From the NCBI RefSeq assembly GCF_042676245.1, contig NZ_JBHTKA010000001.1, positions 2,294,001-2,358,000 on the forward strand: a DNA stretch of 64,000 nucleotides. Direction: 5' to 3'. Below are positions 17,060 to 24,207 of the stretch, one piece after another (position 1 is the stretch's first letter; each line of letters begins with the position of its first letter). Position numbers and translations under genes: made by a program. The notes under the pieces are model-generated. The model saw only the letters and a list, made by a program, of their open reading frames with translations, ran no database searches and was not told the origin of the DNA. The DNA is from Ohtaekwangia kribbensis (lineage in GTDB: Bacteria; Bacteroidota; Bacteroidia; Cytophagales; Cyclobacteriaceae).

Positions 17060-18340
17060 ATGAGAACAATTGCATGGCTCGCCTATAGTGTTACATTGCT
17101 GTTGATGGTGTTGGTATTCGCATGCAATACAAAAGAAACTGCGCAGCACGACACCTATACGTGCCCCATGCACCCTACAGTCGTATCCGACAAACCGGGC
17201 ACATGTCCGGTGTGCGGCATGGACCTGGTGCGCAAGGCACGTGAAGGTGAAGAGGTAAAGATCACAGAAGATCTTGTGCAACGCACCAAGTCGCCCAACG
17301 AAGTTGTTATAGCATCGATTAAAACAGTTAAGGCAGAGCACAGGGCATTGCCGGTAGCATTAACCGTGCAAGGTATTGTTACCTACGATACACGCAACAG
17401 CTATACTATACCGGCCCGTGTTGGCGGACGCCTGGAGAAAGTATATATCAAATATGCCTATCAACCTGTGCGCAAGGGGCAGAAGATCGCGGAGATCTAT
17501 AGCCCGGAATTACTAACCGCGCAACGCGAATTACTATACCTGGTACAGCACGATGCTGCTAATACGTCCCTCATCGAAAGCGCCAAAAGCAAACTATATT
17601 TATTAGGTGCATCGCAGCAGCAGGTAGATAACCTGGTCCGGCAGCAGAAGTTGTCCAATACATTTACGATTTATAGTCCGTACAATGGTTATGTTGTTAG
17701 TGAGAGTAATGCGCCTGCTATTTCTTCCGCTACAACTCCGGGAGCAACTGCGGGTGGTATGGGCGATGCGATGGGAAGTGCATCAAATTCGAGTAGCAGC
17801 AATACGACAGCACCAAGTACAACAAACTCAACGATCCTGCGCGAAGGCACGTATGTTTCTACCGGAGCAACGTTGTTCAAAGTAGTAAATACATCGGCCC
17901 TGCGCATTGAACTCGATTTACCCATTCAGGATACTGACCTGATCAAAAAAGGCGATGCTATAGAACTAGATCTTGGCAACACAGGCAAACAAAAAGCAAC
18001 GATCGATTTTATACAACCCTTCTTTAACCAACAGGACAACTTTCTGAAAGTAAGAGTATATCTGAAGAATACGAGCCTGCCCGTTGGAAAACTGGTGAAC
18101 GCAACTGTGTTTGTAGAAGCGAAAGAAGCACTCTGGTTGCCCCAAGAATCTGTACAAGACCTCGGCTTGCAAAAAATTGTTTTTATAAAAAAGCGTGGTG
18201 TATTTAAACCTCAACAAGTTACTGCCGGTATTACCGCTAATAATTTCATCATGGTAAAAGGCATTTCATCTGCAGACGAGGTTGCCGCCAACGCGCAATA
18301 CCTGGTAGACAGTGAAAGCTTTGTTAAAACGAAAGACTGA
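17060..18340 (+). CDS. RND efflux periplasmic adaptor 1, with metal-binding head (CusB-like)
   Basis: 426 residues from the ATG at 17060, chosen because it gives a clean lipoprotein signal ending at Cys22 (LVFAC). Starts at 17018 or 17027 would overlap the previous gene. Next is a heavy-metal-binding domain YTCPMHPTVVSDKPGTCPVC (two CxxC-type elements and CPMH), then the HlyD/CusB barrel-sandwich, hairpin and beta-barrel domains. A Ser/Thr/Gly-rich insert (GGMGDAMGSASNSSSSNTTA and on) interrupts the sandwich domain. Adaptors link the inner-membrane pump to the outer channel. A second adaptor gene follows after one base. Confidence 0.9.
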   Translation: MRTIAWLAYSVTLLLMVLVFACNTKETAQHDTYTCPMHPTVVSDKPGTCPVCGMDLVRKAREGEEVKITEDLVQRTKSPNEVVIASIKTVKAEHRALPVALTVQGIVTYDTRNSYTIPARVGGRLEKVYIKYAYQPVRKGQKIAEIYSPELLTAQRELLYLVQHDAANTSLIESAKSKLYLLGASQQQVDNLVRQQKLSNTFTIYSPYNGYVVSESNAPAISSATTPGATAGGMGDAMGSASNSSSSNTTAPSTTNSTILREGTYVSTGATLFKVVNTSALRIELDLPIQDTDLIKKGDAIELDLGNTGKQKATIDFIQPFFNQQDNFLKVRVYLKNTSLPVGKLVNATVFVEAKEALWLPQESVQDLGLQKIVFIKKRGVFKPQQVTAGITANNFIMVKGISSADEVAANAQYLVDSESFVKTKD

Positions 18341-18341
18341 T

Positions 18342-19562
18342 ATGAAAGCGTTCCTATATATAGCACTTATAACCTTGCTCATATCTGCATGCAGCAAGAA
18401 CGAAGCAACGGATAATCATGAGCATGATCATGCTGCTGCAAAATCAACAGTGGCTAAATATACCTGTCCGATGCACCCACAGGTTATTAAAGATGCTCCG
18501 GGTACTTGTCCGATATGCGGCATGGACCTCGTGCCTGTTACTTCAGCACAGGCGTCTTCTAACAGCATCATGTTAAGCAACAGTCAGATCAGGCTCGCGA
18601 ACATTACCACGCAAAAAGCGGGCATACGCCCTGTGGGTGAAACCTCCATTGTAAATGCACGGCTGGTTGCGAACGAAGAGAAAACCGAGATCATCAGCAG
18701 TCGCGCTGCCGGGCGAATTGAACGCTTGTTCATCAAGGAAACCGGTCGCTCTGTAAAACAAGGTGAACCACTATACGAACTTTATAGCGAGAACCTGCTC
18801 ACGTTACAACGCGAGTATTTACTTGCCAAAGAGCAATTTGAGACATTGGGCAAACAGGAGCCGCGCTACGAATCCTTTTTCAAAGCATCGGAGCGAAAGC
18901 TATTGCTCTATGGATTGACACAGCAACAGATTGATCAGTTAAACTCTAACTCACTTCAACCGCGCGTTACGTTTGTAGCCCCGGCATCGGGCATTGTTAC
19001 AGAGATACAGGCAACAGAAGGCCAATATATAGCGGAAGGATCTATGCTCTACCGCATCGAGAATATAGACAAGCTGTGGGTTGAGGCAGAGCTATACCCG
19101 GATGAAACAGCCTATATTAACACCGGTGACAAATTAAATTTACGCATCAGCGGTTTTGAGACAGAGCCGGCAGAAGCAACCGTAACGTTTTTAAGTCCGG
19201 AGTATAAAGGTAATACGCAGGTAACAATCGTGCGGGCGATACTTGACAACACGCAACACCGCTATACGCCTGGCTTGCAGGCACAGGTTATACTTCATCA
19301 TTCATCCAGACAATCGCTGGCTATTCCGGCAGATGCCGTTATCCGCACTGAAAAAGGAACACATGTATATATCCAGAAAGGACGTAATACATTTGAGCCG
19401 CGCATGGTTAAAACCGGTCTCGAAGATTTCAGCATGGTTGAAATTACGGAGGGATTGCAGGCGGGCGATACCGTAGCGGTTACCGGTGCTTACCTGCTAT
19501 ATTCAGAAATGATACTCAAGAACGGAACCGATCCGATGGCCGGCCATCAACACGCACACTAA
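18342..19562 (+). CDS. RND efflux periplasmic adaptor 2, with metal-binding head (CusB-like)
   Basis: 406 residues. Lipoprotein signal ending at Cys17 (LISAC), a His-rich stretch (NHEHDHAAA), the metal-binding domain YTCPMHPQVIKDAPGTCPIC, then barrel-sandwich and helical hairpin (LYELYSENLLTLQREYLLAK), and C-terminal barrel domains. It starts one base after the first adaptor stops, so the two are paralogues translated from one message. Whether they make a mixed adaptor ring or serve different steps is unknown. Ends with a His-rich tail (MAGHQHAH). Confidence 0.92.
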   Translation: MKAFLYIALITLLISACSKNEATDNHEHDHAAAKSTVAKYTCPMHPQVIKDAPGTCPICGMDLVPVTSAQASSNSIMLSNSQIRLANITTQKAGIRPVGETSIVNARLVANEEKTEIISSRAAGRIERLFIKETGRSVKQGEPLYELYSENLLTLQREYLLAKEQFETLGKQEPRYESFFKASERKLLLYGLTQQQIDQLNSNSLQPRVTFVAPASGIVTEIQATEGQYIAEGSMLYRIENIDKLWVEAELYPDETAYINTGDKLNLRISGFETEPAEATVTFLSPEYKGNTQVTIVRAILDNTQHRYTPGLQAQVILHHSSRQSLAIPADAVIRTEKGTHVYIQKGRNTFEPRMVKTGLEDFSMVEITEGLQAGDTVAVTGAYLLYSEMILKNGTDPMAGHQHAH

Positions 19563-19602
19563 CAACTATTGTATTTAAACAAAACTATAATTACATATAC
19601 GT

Positions 19603-20229
19603 ATGAAAACCACGTCAACCTTTTACACATTGTTATTCGCAGCATCGCTGTTGGTGCTTACGAATTGTTCCGGTAAAAAAGAACATGAGCATGACCACGA
19701 TCATGATCATGCAGCTACAGAAACAGCAACAACGGCAGATTCGACAACGACTCCTGAAGCCGGTAAACCACAGTTTGAAGTTGACAAAACATTTCAGCAA
19801 CAACTCGCTGCTGTTTTCAACTCTTATATTTCATTGAAGGAAGCGTTTGTCTCATCGGATGATGACAAAGTAAGAACCGAAGCAACCTCTGTTCAAAATC
19901 AGCTCTCCAAAGCAGATATGAAATTACTTTCCGGTGCTGCCCATAATGACTGGATGCATTACCTCGAAGGACTTGAATCATCATTGAAAGAGATTCAGAC
20001 CAATAAAGATATCGAGGTACAGCGCAAGGCATTCAGCAAACTTTCGGACAACCTGTACAAGAGCATAAAGGCTTTTGGACTGGACGGCACAACGGCTTAC
20101 TATGAGTTCTGTCCGATGGCGTTTAACGATGAAGGTGCTTACTGGTTAAGCGATCAGGAAAAAATCCGTAATCCATACTTTGGCGATCAAATGCTAACGT
20201 GTGGTGTTGTAAAAGAAAAACTGCAATAA
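19603..20229 (+). CDS. DUF3347 lipoprotein with His-rich N-terminus
   Basis: 208 residues. Lipoprotein signal ending at Cys22 (LTNC), then a His/Asp/Glu-rich metal-chelating stretch (EHEHDHDHDHDH-like, about 27-36) and one DUF3347 helical domain. The family signature CPMAFNDEGAYWLS and NPYFGDQMLTCG carries Cys170 and Cys200. DUF3347 proteins are linked to copper/silver efflux operons in Bacteroidota and probably bind Cu(I) in the periplasm (inference from motif and context). Fifth distinct component of this efflux operon, 40 bases after the adaptor. Confidence 0.88.
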   Translation: MKTTSTFYTLLFAASLLVLTNCSGKKEHEHDHDHDHAATETATTADSTTTPEAGKPQFEVDKTFQQQLAAVFNSYISLKEAFVSSDDDKVRTEATSVQNQLSKADMKLLSGAAHNDWMHYLEGLESSLKEIQTNKDIEVQRKAFSKLSDNLYKSIKAFGLDGTTAYYEFCPMAFNDEGAYWLSDQEKIRNPYFGDQMLTCGVVKEKLQ

Positions 20230-20248
20230 CACCAAACTATATATAGCT

Positions 20249-20719
20249 ATGAAAAATATAATCGTATTCTGCATGGTGCTACTGGCCAGTACCGGTATGC
20301 ACGCCCAAACACCTGCTCCATCGTTTAAAGATGCGAAACTCAATACAGCCTACACACAGTATATAACACTGAAAGATGCGTTAGTGGCTTCGAAAGCAAG
20401 CGATGCCAAGCAGGCTGCAACGGCCCTGCAAAAATCACTGGCCGATATACAGAACGGAAAGAAGGCGTCTGAACAAGCAGCTGCTATTGCAACATCGGCT
20501 GACCTGGCTGCACAACGCAAAGCATTTTCATCGTTAAGCAACGAAATGAAAACACTGGTAACGGGTAATGTATCTTCCGGATCGCTATACCTGGAATACT
20601 GTCCTATGGCGAACAACAACACAGGCGCTTACTGGCTCTCCAACGAAAAGAAGATCATGAATCCGTATTTCGGCGATGCGATGTTACACTGTGGTTCTGT
20701 AAAAGAAACCATTCAATAA
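20249..20719 (+). CDS. DUF3347 protein, soluble periplasmic paralogue
   Basis: 156 residues with a cleavable signal peptide (ending MHA/Q) instead of a lipobox and no His-rich stretch. The DUF3347 signature is complete: CPMANNNTGAYWLS and NPYFGDAMLHCG, with Cys118 and Cys148 spaced 30 residues as in the preceding paralogue. The pair would give one membrane-anchored and one free periplasmic form. Last gene of the efflux operon, followed by a terminator shared with the opposing gene. Confidence 0.87.
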   Translation: MKNIIVFCMVLLASTGMHAQTPAPSFKDAKLNTAYTQYITLKDALVASKASDAKQAATALQKSLADIQNGKKASEQAAAIATSADLAAQRKAFSSLSNEMKTLVTGNVSSGSLYLEYCPMANNNTGAYWLSNEKKIMNPYFGDAMLHCGSVKETIQ

Positions 20720-20726
20720 AAACACA

Positions 20727-20760
20727 AATGCCTGCATGATTCAATGTTCATGCAGGCATT
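20727..20760. terminator. Bidirectional terminator after the efflux operon
   Basis: Perfect 12-bp stem AATGCCTGCATG / CATGCAGGCATT around a 10-base loop, between convergent genes; T-rich tail on the minus strand (TTTGTGTTTTTA). Confidence 0.85.
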
Positions 20761-20796
20761 CATTTCAAAATTATATATACTATATTTAGTTGTTTG

Positions 20797-21237
20797 TTAT
20801 TTTCTGCTCTTCGTTCCACCCTTGCGGATATACTGATATTTAAAGCGAGCAGCATGCGGTGTTCCCCTGCCGGCCAGCGTAAGGATGTTATCCTTAATGG
20901 TTATGGCCCATTCTACCGGAGGCGCATCAGCATCACCGGCACTTTCCAGGTAAAGGATTTTGTGATTTTCATTTACCCGGAATAATCCCGAATCAACTTT
21001 CTGCTGATTGGTACGCGATATATACTTTGCCTCGCGTGTAAACTCCATGGTTTGTATGGTTGAATCGGCATCACTCTTCAACTCCTTCTTCCCATCAAAA
21101 ACTTTACTGATCTGCCAAGTGCCAACCATCAGATCGATGACTTTCTGCCCCGTCTGGGAGGCCTGTTGCGCAAATGAGCCCGTTGCAACGAAAACCATGA
21201 CCAGGCTCATTATCAAAGTGTTGATTTTTAACTTCAT
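20797..21237 (-). CDS. Secreted lipocalin-like protein
   Basis: 146 residues with a signal peptide (ending SFA/Q). The segment LMVGTWQISKVFDG is the GTW start of a lipocalin-like beta barrel. Strands TIQTMEFTREAKYIS, KILYLESAG, WAITIKDNILTLAG and ARFKYQYIR follow. Members of this group in Bacteroidota are periplasmic or surface proteins without a known ligand. Convergent with the efflux operon; preceded on its own side by a repeat-rich spacer. Confidence 0.65.
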   Translation of the reverse strand: MKLKINTLIMSLVMVFVATGSFAQQASQTGQKVIDLMVGTWQISKVFDGKKELKSDADSTIQTMEFTREAKYISRTNQQKVDSGLFRVNENHKILYLESAGDADAPPVEWAITIKDNILTLAGRGTPHAARFKYQYIRKGGTKSRK

Positions 21238-21288
21238 ATTCGTAAATCATTTTGTACGAATAGAGGAGAAAAAATCATTCCCGAAAGA

Positions 21289-21380
21289 CGTGTTTAGGTG
21301 TTTATGTGTTCAGGTGTTTATGTTGGAGTGCATTTAACATCAATACATCAATACATCAACACATTAACAAATTAACACCT
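21289..21380. repeat. Inverted, periodic spacer repeat (family B)
   Basis: The left part repeats GTGTTTAGGTGTTTATGTG and GTTCAGGTGTTTATGTTGG. The right part (21331-21380) carries the opposite-strand form (ATCAATACATCAATACATCA, then ACACATTAACAAATTAACAC). The right arm runs into the last codons and stop of the AlkZ-like gene. Confidence 0.55.
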
Positions 21381-22479
21381 CAGTTCCAAGGAATTTGCCA
21401 TAGCGTTTCGCTACTCCCGCTATCGCAGTCTTCTGCGTTTTGTTGAATGACTCGAAGGGAGTTGTCTCAATTGTTACTTTGTCTTTTTGGATGGTGCGTT
21501 TCCAGGTGCCTGCTACCTGGCTATTTATTACGATGGTGGAGCTTAATATACCATTGCCTGTGCCTGCTATTTTTTTAAAGCGGGTTGTGTCAATAGCCGG
21601 TGTGCGGTTGGTATAGCCCATCAGGTATTCATCAAAGCCGGGGAGTAAATATACTCCTGGAGATTTAGCCTTTACTGAAGCACTGTTCGACATCCAATAC
21701 GTTATACCTTGTATGGTTTCTGATACGAGCGAAGACTTTATCAGCTCGTGTGCTGCTTTTGCTTCCGTTGCTGTGAGGCCTGTCCACCAGGCATAGTCCT
21801 GGATGGTTGCCGGGCCATGACTTGTAAAGTAACGCAAGGTAAATGCAGCCATGGCTTCATCTGCTGCTTTTGCTTTTACAGGAGGTATCCATTCATCCAG
21901 CAATGTAAAAGTCGGTTGCTTTCCGTTGCGTGGTCCGAAGCAGATCAATCCTTCCTGTGCCAGATGTCCTAGTATATGAAGGCCACGTTTCTCAATAGAA
22001 GTCACTTTACCACGCTCCAATACTTCGTATGTTTCTTTGCGTGTAAGTTGATTACCACCTTCCAATGCAGCCACGAGTAATTTTGCACTCTTGGTAAATA
22101 TCTTCTTATCGAGTTCAACCTGGCGATATATACCTGCAGATTTAGCGATCACGCGCGGAGTAAATGTCTTTAGCATCCAGCGTACATCGGAAGGCGCTAC
22201 AAAATGTAGTGTGCCGCGCATCGGCCACGTGCGGATGATCGTCCGGTTGGCCAGTGCATCTTCAATATCAACTTGGCTGACATCCTGCATTCGTAAACCA
22301 ACTGCCCACAATGCGCCCAGGTAATCCTGCGCCTGCATAGCTCCCATCCACGACACAACATCTTCGGGCTTTTCAAAATCTGCCTGCGCTATATGTTGTT
22401 GCTGAAGACGTTGATGTGCAATGGATGAGAGTGTCATGCCGGTATCGATAGGGTTATATTTTTTAGTGAGGCGAACCAT
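21364..22479 (-). CDS. AlkZ-like winged-helix DNA glycosylase (HTH_42 family)
   Basis: 371 residues. Family PF06224 proteins are tandem winged-helix proteins; AlkZ and YcaQ excise alkylated bases and unhook DNA crosslinks through a QxQ motif. Here the motif is QAQ (Gln49, Gln51) in WMGAMQAQDYLGALWAV, followed by the family blocks IIRTWPMRGTLHFV, YFTSHGPATIQDYAWWTGL and LLPGFDEYLMGY. It shares one base with the DinB gene upstream (TAATG), so the two are one operon. Its last four codons are made of a spacer repeat. Confidence 0.87.
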   Translation of the reverse strand: MVRLTKKYNPIDTGMTLSSIAHQRLQQQHIAQADFEKPEDVVSWMGAMQAQDYLGALWAVGLRMQDVSQVDIEDALANRTIIRTWPMRGTLHFVAPSDVRWMLKTFTPRVIAKSAGIYRQVELDKKIFTKSAKLLVAALEGGNQLTRKETYEVLERGKVTSIEKRGLHILGHLAQEGLICFGPRNGKQPTFTLLDEWIPPVKAKAADEAMAAFTLRYFTSHGPATIQDYAWWTGLTATEAKAAHELIKSSLVSETIQGITYWMSNSASVKAKSPGVYLLPGFDEYLMGYTNRTPAIDTTRFKKIAGTGNGILSSTIVINSQVAGTWKRTIQKDKVTIETTPFESFNKTQKTAIAGVAKRYGKFLGTEVLIC

Positions 22480-23009
22480 TATTGTTTTCCATAGAGCAGG
22501 TAAAAATTATAGTCGGTCATCGGTGCATCCGTCAGCCCTACATGTCTGCCAATAGTAACAACCTGCCCGCGGTGATAGGTACTGTGGTTTAATACCTGTA
22601 TCAGGTATTCTGCACGCGCGGCTTTTCCTGATACCCACGGACTGTTAAATTCAACTTCTTCCTGGATCGCTTCATCAGACAAAGTATATATATAATTGGC
22701 AAGTATCTCCGATTGCTGCACGATTCCCTCCAATACTTCTTCCAGCGTTCCATGAAAACCTTCCATCCGGAATGATACCGGTGCCGGTTGCTGTTGCAGA
22801 ACCGATGACCAGAAGCGCTCGGTGTCCCATATATGCACGAGGGTTTGCTGTATACTTGGAAAGCTGGAAGCAACTTCCTGGTCCATTACGTCAGCAGGCT
22901 TTGTCTTGAGCCAGTTCACCAGGGTTCTGTTAGCCCATGCGTTGTATTTCGCAAAGTTCTTCATGAGACCTTCCAGGGCGGTAGTTGATTTTTCTGCTGT
23001 TTGTATCAT
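22479..23009 (-). CDS. DinB-family metal-binding protein
   Basis: 176 residues, four-helix bundle of the DinB/YfiT type. The typical His triad is present: His59 (TLVHIWDTERFW) and His142/His146 (VLNHSTYHRGQV). The opening FAKYNAWANRTLVNWL and the C-terminal HVGLTDAPMTDYNFYLL fit the family. Members are metal-dependent, some being thiol transferases, and many are damage-induced with unknown role. Coupled to the AlkZ-like gene by a 1-base stop/start overlap, which supports a DNA-damage or alkylation response. Confidence 0.88.
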   Translation of the reverse strand: MIQTAEKSTTALEGLMKNFAKYNAWANRTLVNWLKTKPADVMDQEVASSFPSIQQTLVHIWDTERFWSSVLQQQPAPVSFRMEGFHGTLEEVLEGIVQQSEILANYIYTLSDEAIQEEVEFNSPWVSGKAARAEYLIQVLNHSTYHRGQVVTIGRHVGLTDAPMTDYNFYLLYGKQ

Positions 23010-23228
23010 TGTTGAGGTGTTTGGGGTTTGATGACTCTAAGTAACTACACATACGTGACAGCCTTATGTCAGCACATTAAATTTATTACTATATTTTCTG
23101 CAAGCGCTATAAAACAAACGGTATATACGGAAGCACACAGACACACTTTTAATAATTCTTTGAAAGTGCGTACAGATTATATTGTTTCGCTTGAATTATC
23201 AGATATTTGACGTTATAACATTTACTCT

Positions 23229-23975
23229 ATGACTATCGAGATTGTCGTTTACAACATCACGTCTGCACGCAAGGCGCAGGAAGGTGGAGCAGATCGTATT
23301 GAACTTTGTGATAACCCCGGTGAAGGAGGAACAACGCCTTCGTATGGTGTTATTGAAACCGTGCGTCAACACGTGACCATGGATGTATTTGTGATGATCC
23401 GCCCGCGGGGTGGTGACTTTCATTACGACAGCTATGAGTTTCATGCGATGAAGCGTGATATATCGATGTGTCAGAAGTTAAGTGTGGATGGTGTTGTACT
23501 CGGTATACTTAACCCGGATGGGACACTGGATAAGAAGCGTTGCAAGGAACTGATCGAAAAAGCACGTCCGTTGAAAGTTACCTGCCATCGTGCATTTGAT
23601 ATGACGCGCGATCCGTTCGAAGCACTCGAAGATTGTATTGAAGTGGGCTTCGATCGCATCCTTACCTCAGGCCACCAGACACATGCCGTAAAAGGTGTTG
23701 ACCTGATTGCTGAACTGATCAAGCGTGCTAATGGAAGAATTGCTATTATGCCGGGCTCTGGTGTAAATGAGAATACTGTAGAAGAAATTGTATCGAAGAC
23801 AGGCGCGAAAGAAATACATTTCTCAGCAACAGCTTTCGATAACAGTGCGATGGTATACCGGAATGAAAAGATAGCGGGTATGGGCTCGGATGAAGGTGCT
23901 GAGTTCAAGCTGCGCACGGTGGATCCGGAGCGTGTGCGGAAGATGCGGTCGCTCGCAGAAGCGGTGACGCGTTAA
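23229..23975 (+). CDS. cutC: CutC family protein (copper homeostasis, TIM barrel)
   Basis: 248 residues, the normal CutC length. Family blocks: A..GGADRIELCDNPGEGGTTPSYG, VMIRPRGGDFHYD, VTCHRAFDMTRDP, ILTSGHQTHA, IMPGSGVNENTV and IHFSATAF. Historically linked to copper tolerance, though the biochemical role is unsettled. It lies 2.5 kb from the Cu/Ag efflux operon but in a separate unit, so a link is only suggestive. The stop codon lies inside a CGTTAACC spacer repeat. Confidence 0.93.
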   Translation: MTIEIVVYNITSARKAQEGGADRIELCDNPGEGGTTPSYGVIETVRQHVTMDVFVMIRPRGGDFHYDSYEFHAMKRDISMCQKLSVDGVVLGILNPDGTLDKKRCKELIEKARPLKVTCHRAFDMTRDPFEALEDCIEVGFDRILTSGHQTHAVKGVDLIAELIKRANGRIAIMPGSGVNENTVEEIVSKTGAKEIHFSATAFDNSAMVYRNEKIAGMGSDEGAEFKLRTVDPERVRKMRSLAEAVTR

Positions 23976-24052
23976 CCGTCAATCGTAACTGATATATAGA
24001 TTACGGTGAACTACTACGATTTTATACACTATAGCGTTTTATAAAATCCAAT

Positions 24053-24095
24053 TGCACAGAGATCGCAAAGGAGACTCAGCGGACACAAAGGGGAT
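24053..24095. repeat. Dispersed GCAGAG-ACACAGA-type spacer repeat (family D), degraded copy
   Basis: The words TTGCACAGAGATCGCAAAGG and AGACTCAGCGGACACAAAGG resemble better copies at 29325, 35931, 36090, 57821 and 60205. Confidence 0.35.
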
Positions 24096-24150
24096 TTTGG
24101 TACGGATAATGATTCACCATTAACGGATAACAACACTCCCCCCTGGTAAT

Positions 24151-24179
24151 AAAAAAGAGAGGCAGTGCCTCTCTTTTTT
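24151..24179. terminator. Bidirectional terminator between cutC and the receptor gene
   Basis: Perfect palindrome AAAAAAGAGAGGCA / TGCCTCTCTTTTTT lying between convergent genes; A and T runs give a U tail in either direction. Confidence 0.9.
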
Positions 24180-24207
24180 ATTATACTATATATAGCGATC
24201 GATGCAA

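Noticed and set aside
23229..23975. cutC as part of the copper efflux operon
   Set aside because: Separated by several minus-strand genes and the operon terminator; only loose neighbourhood.
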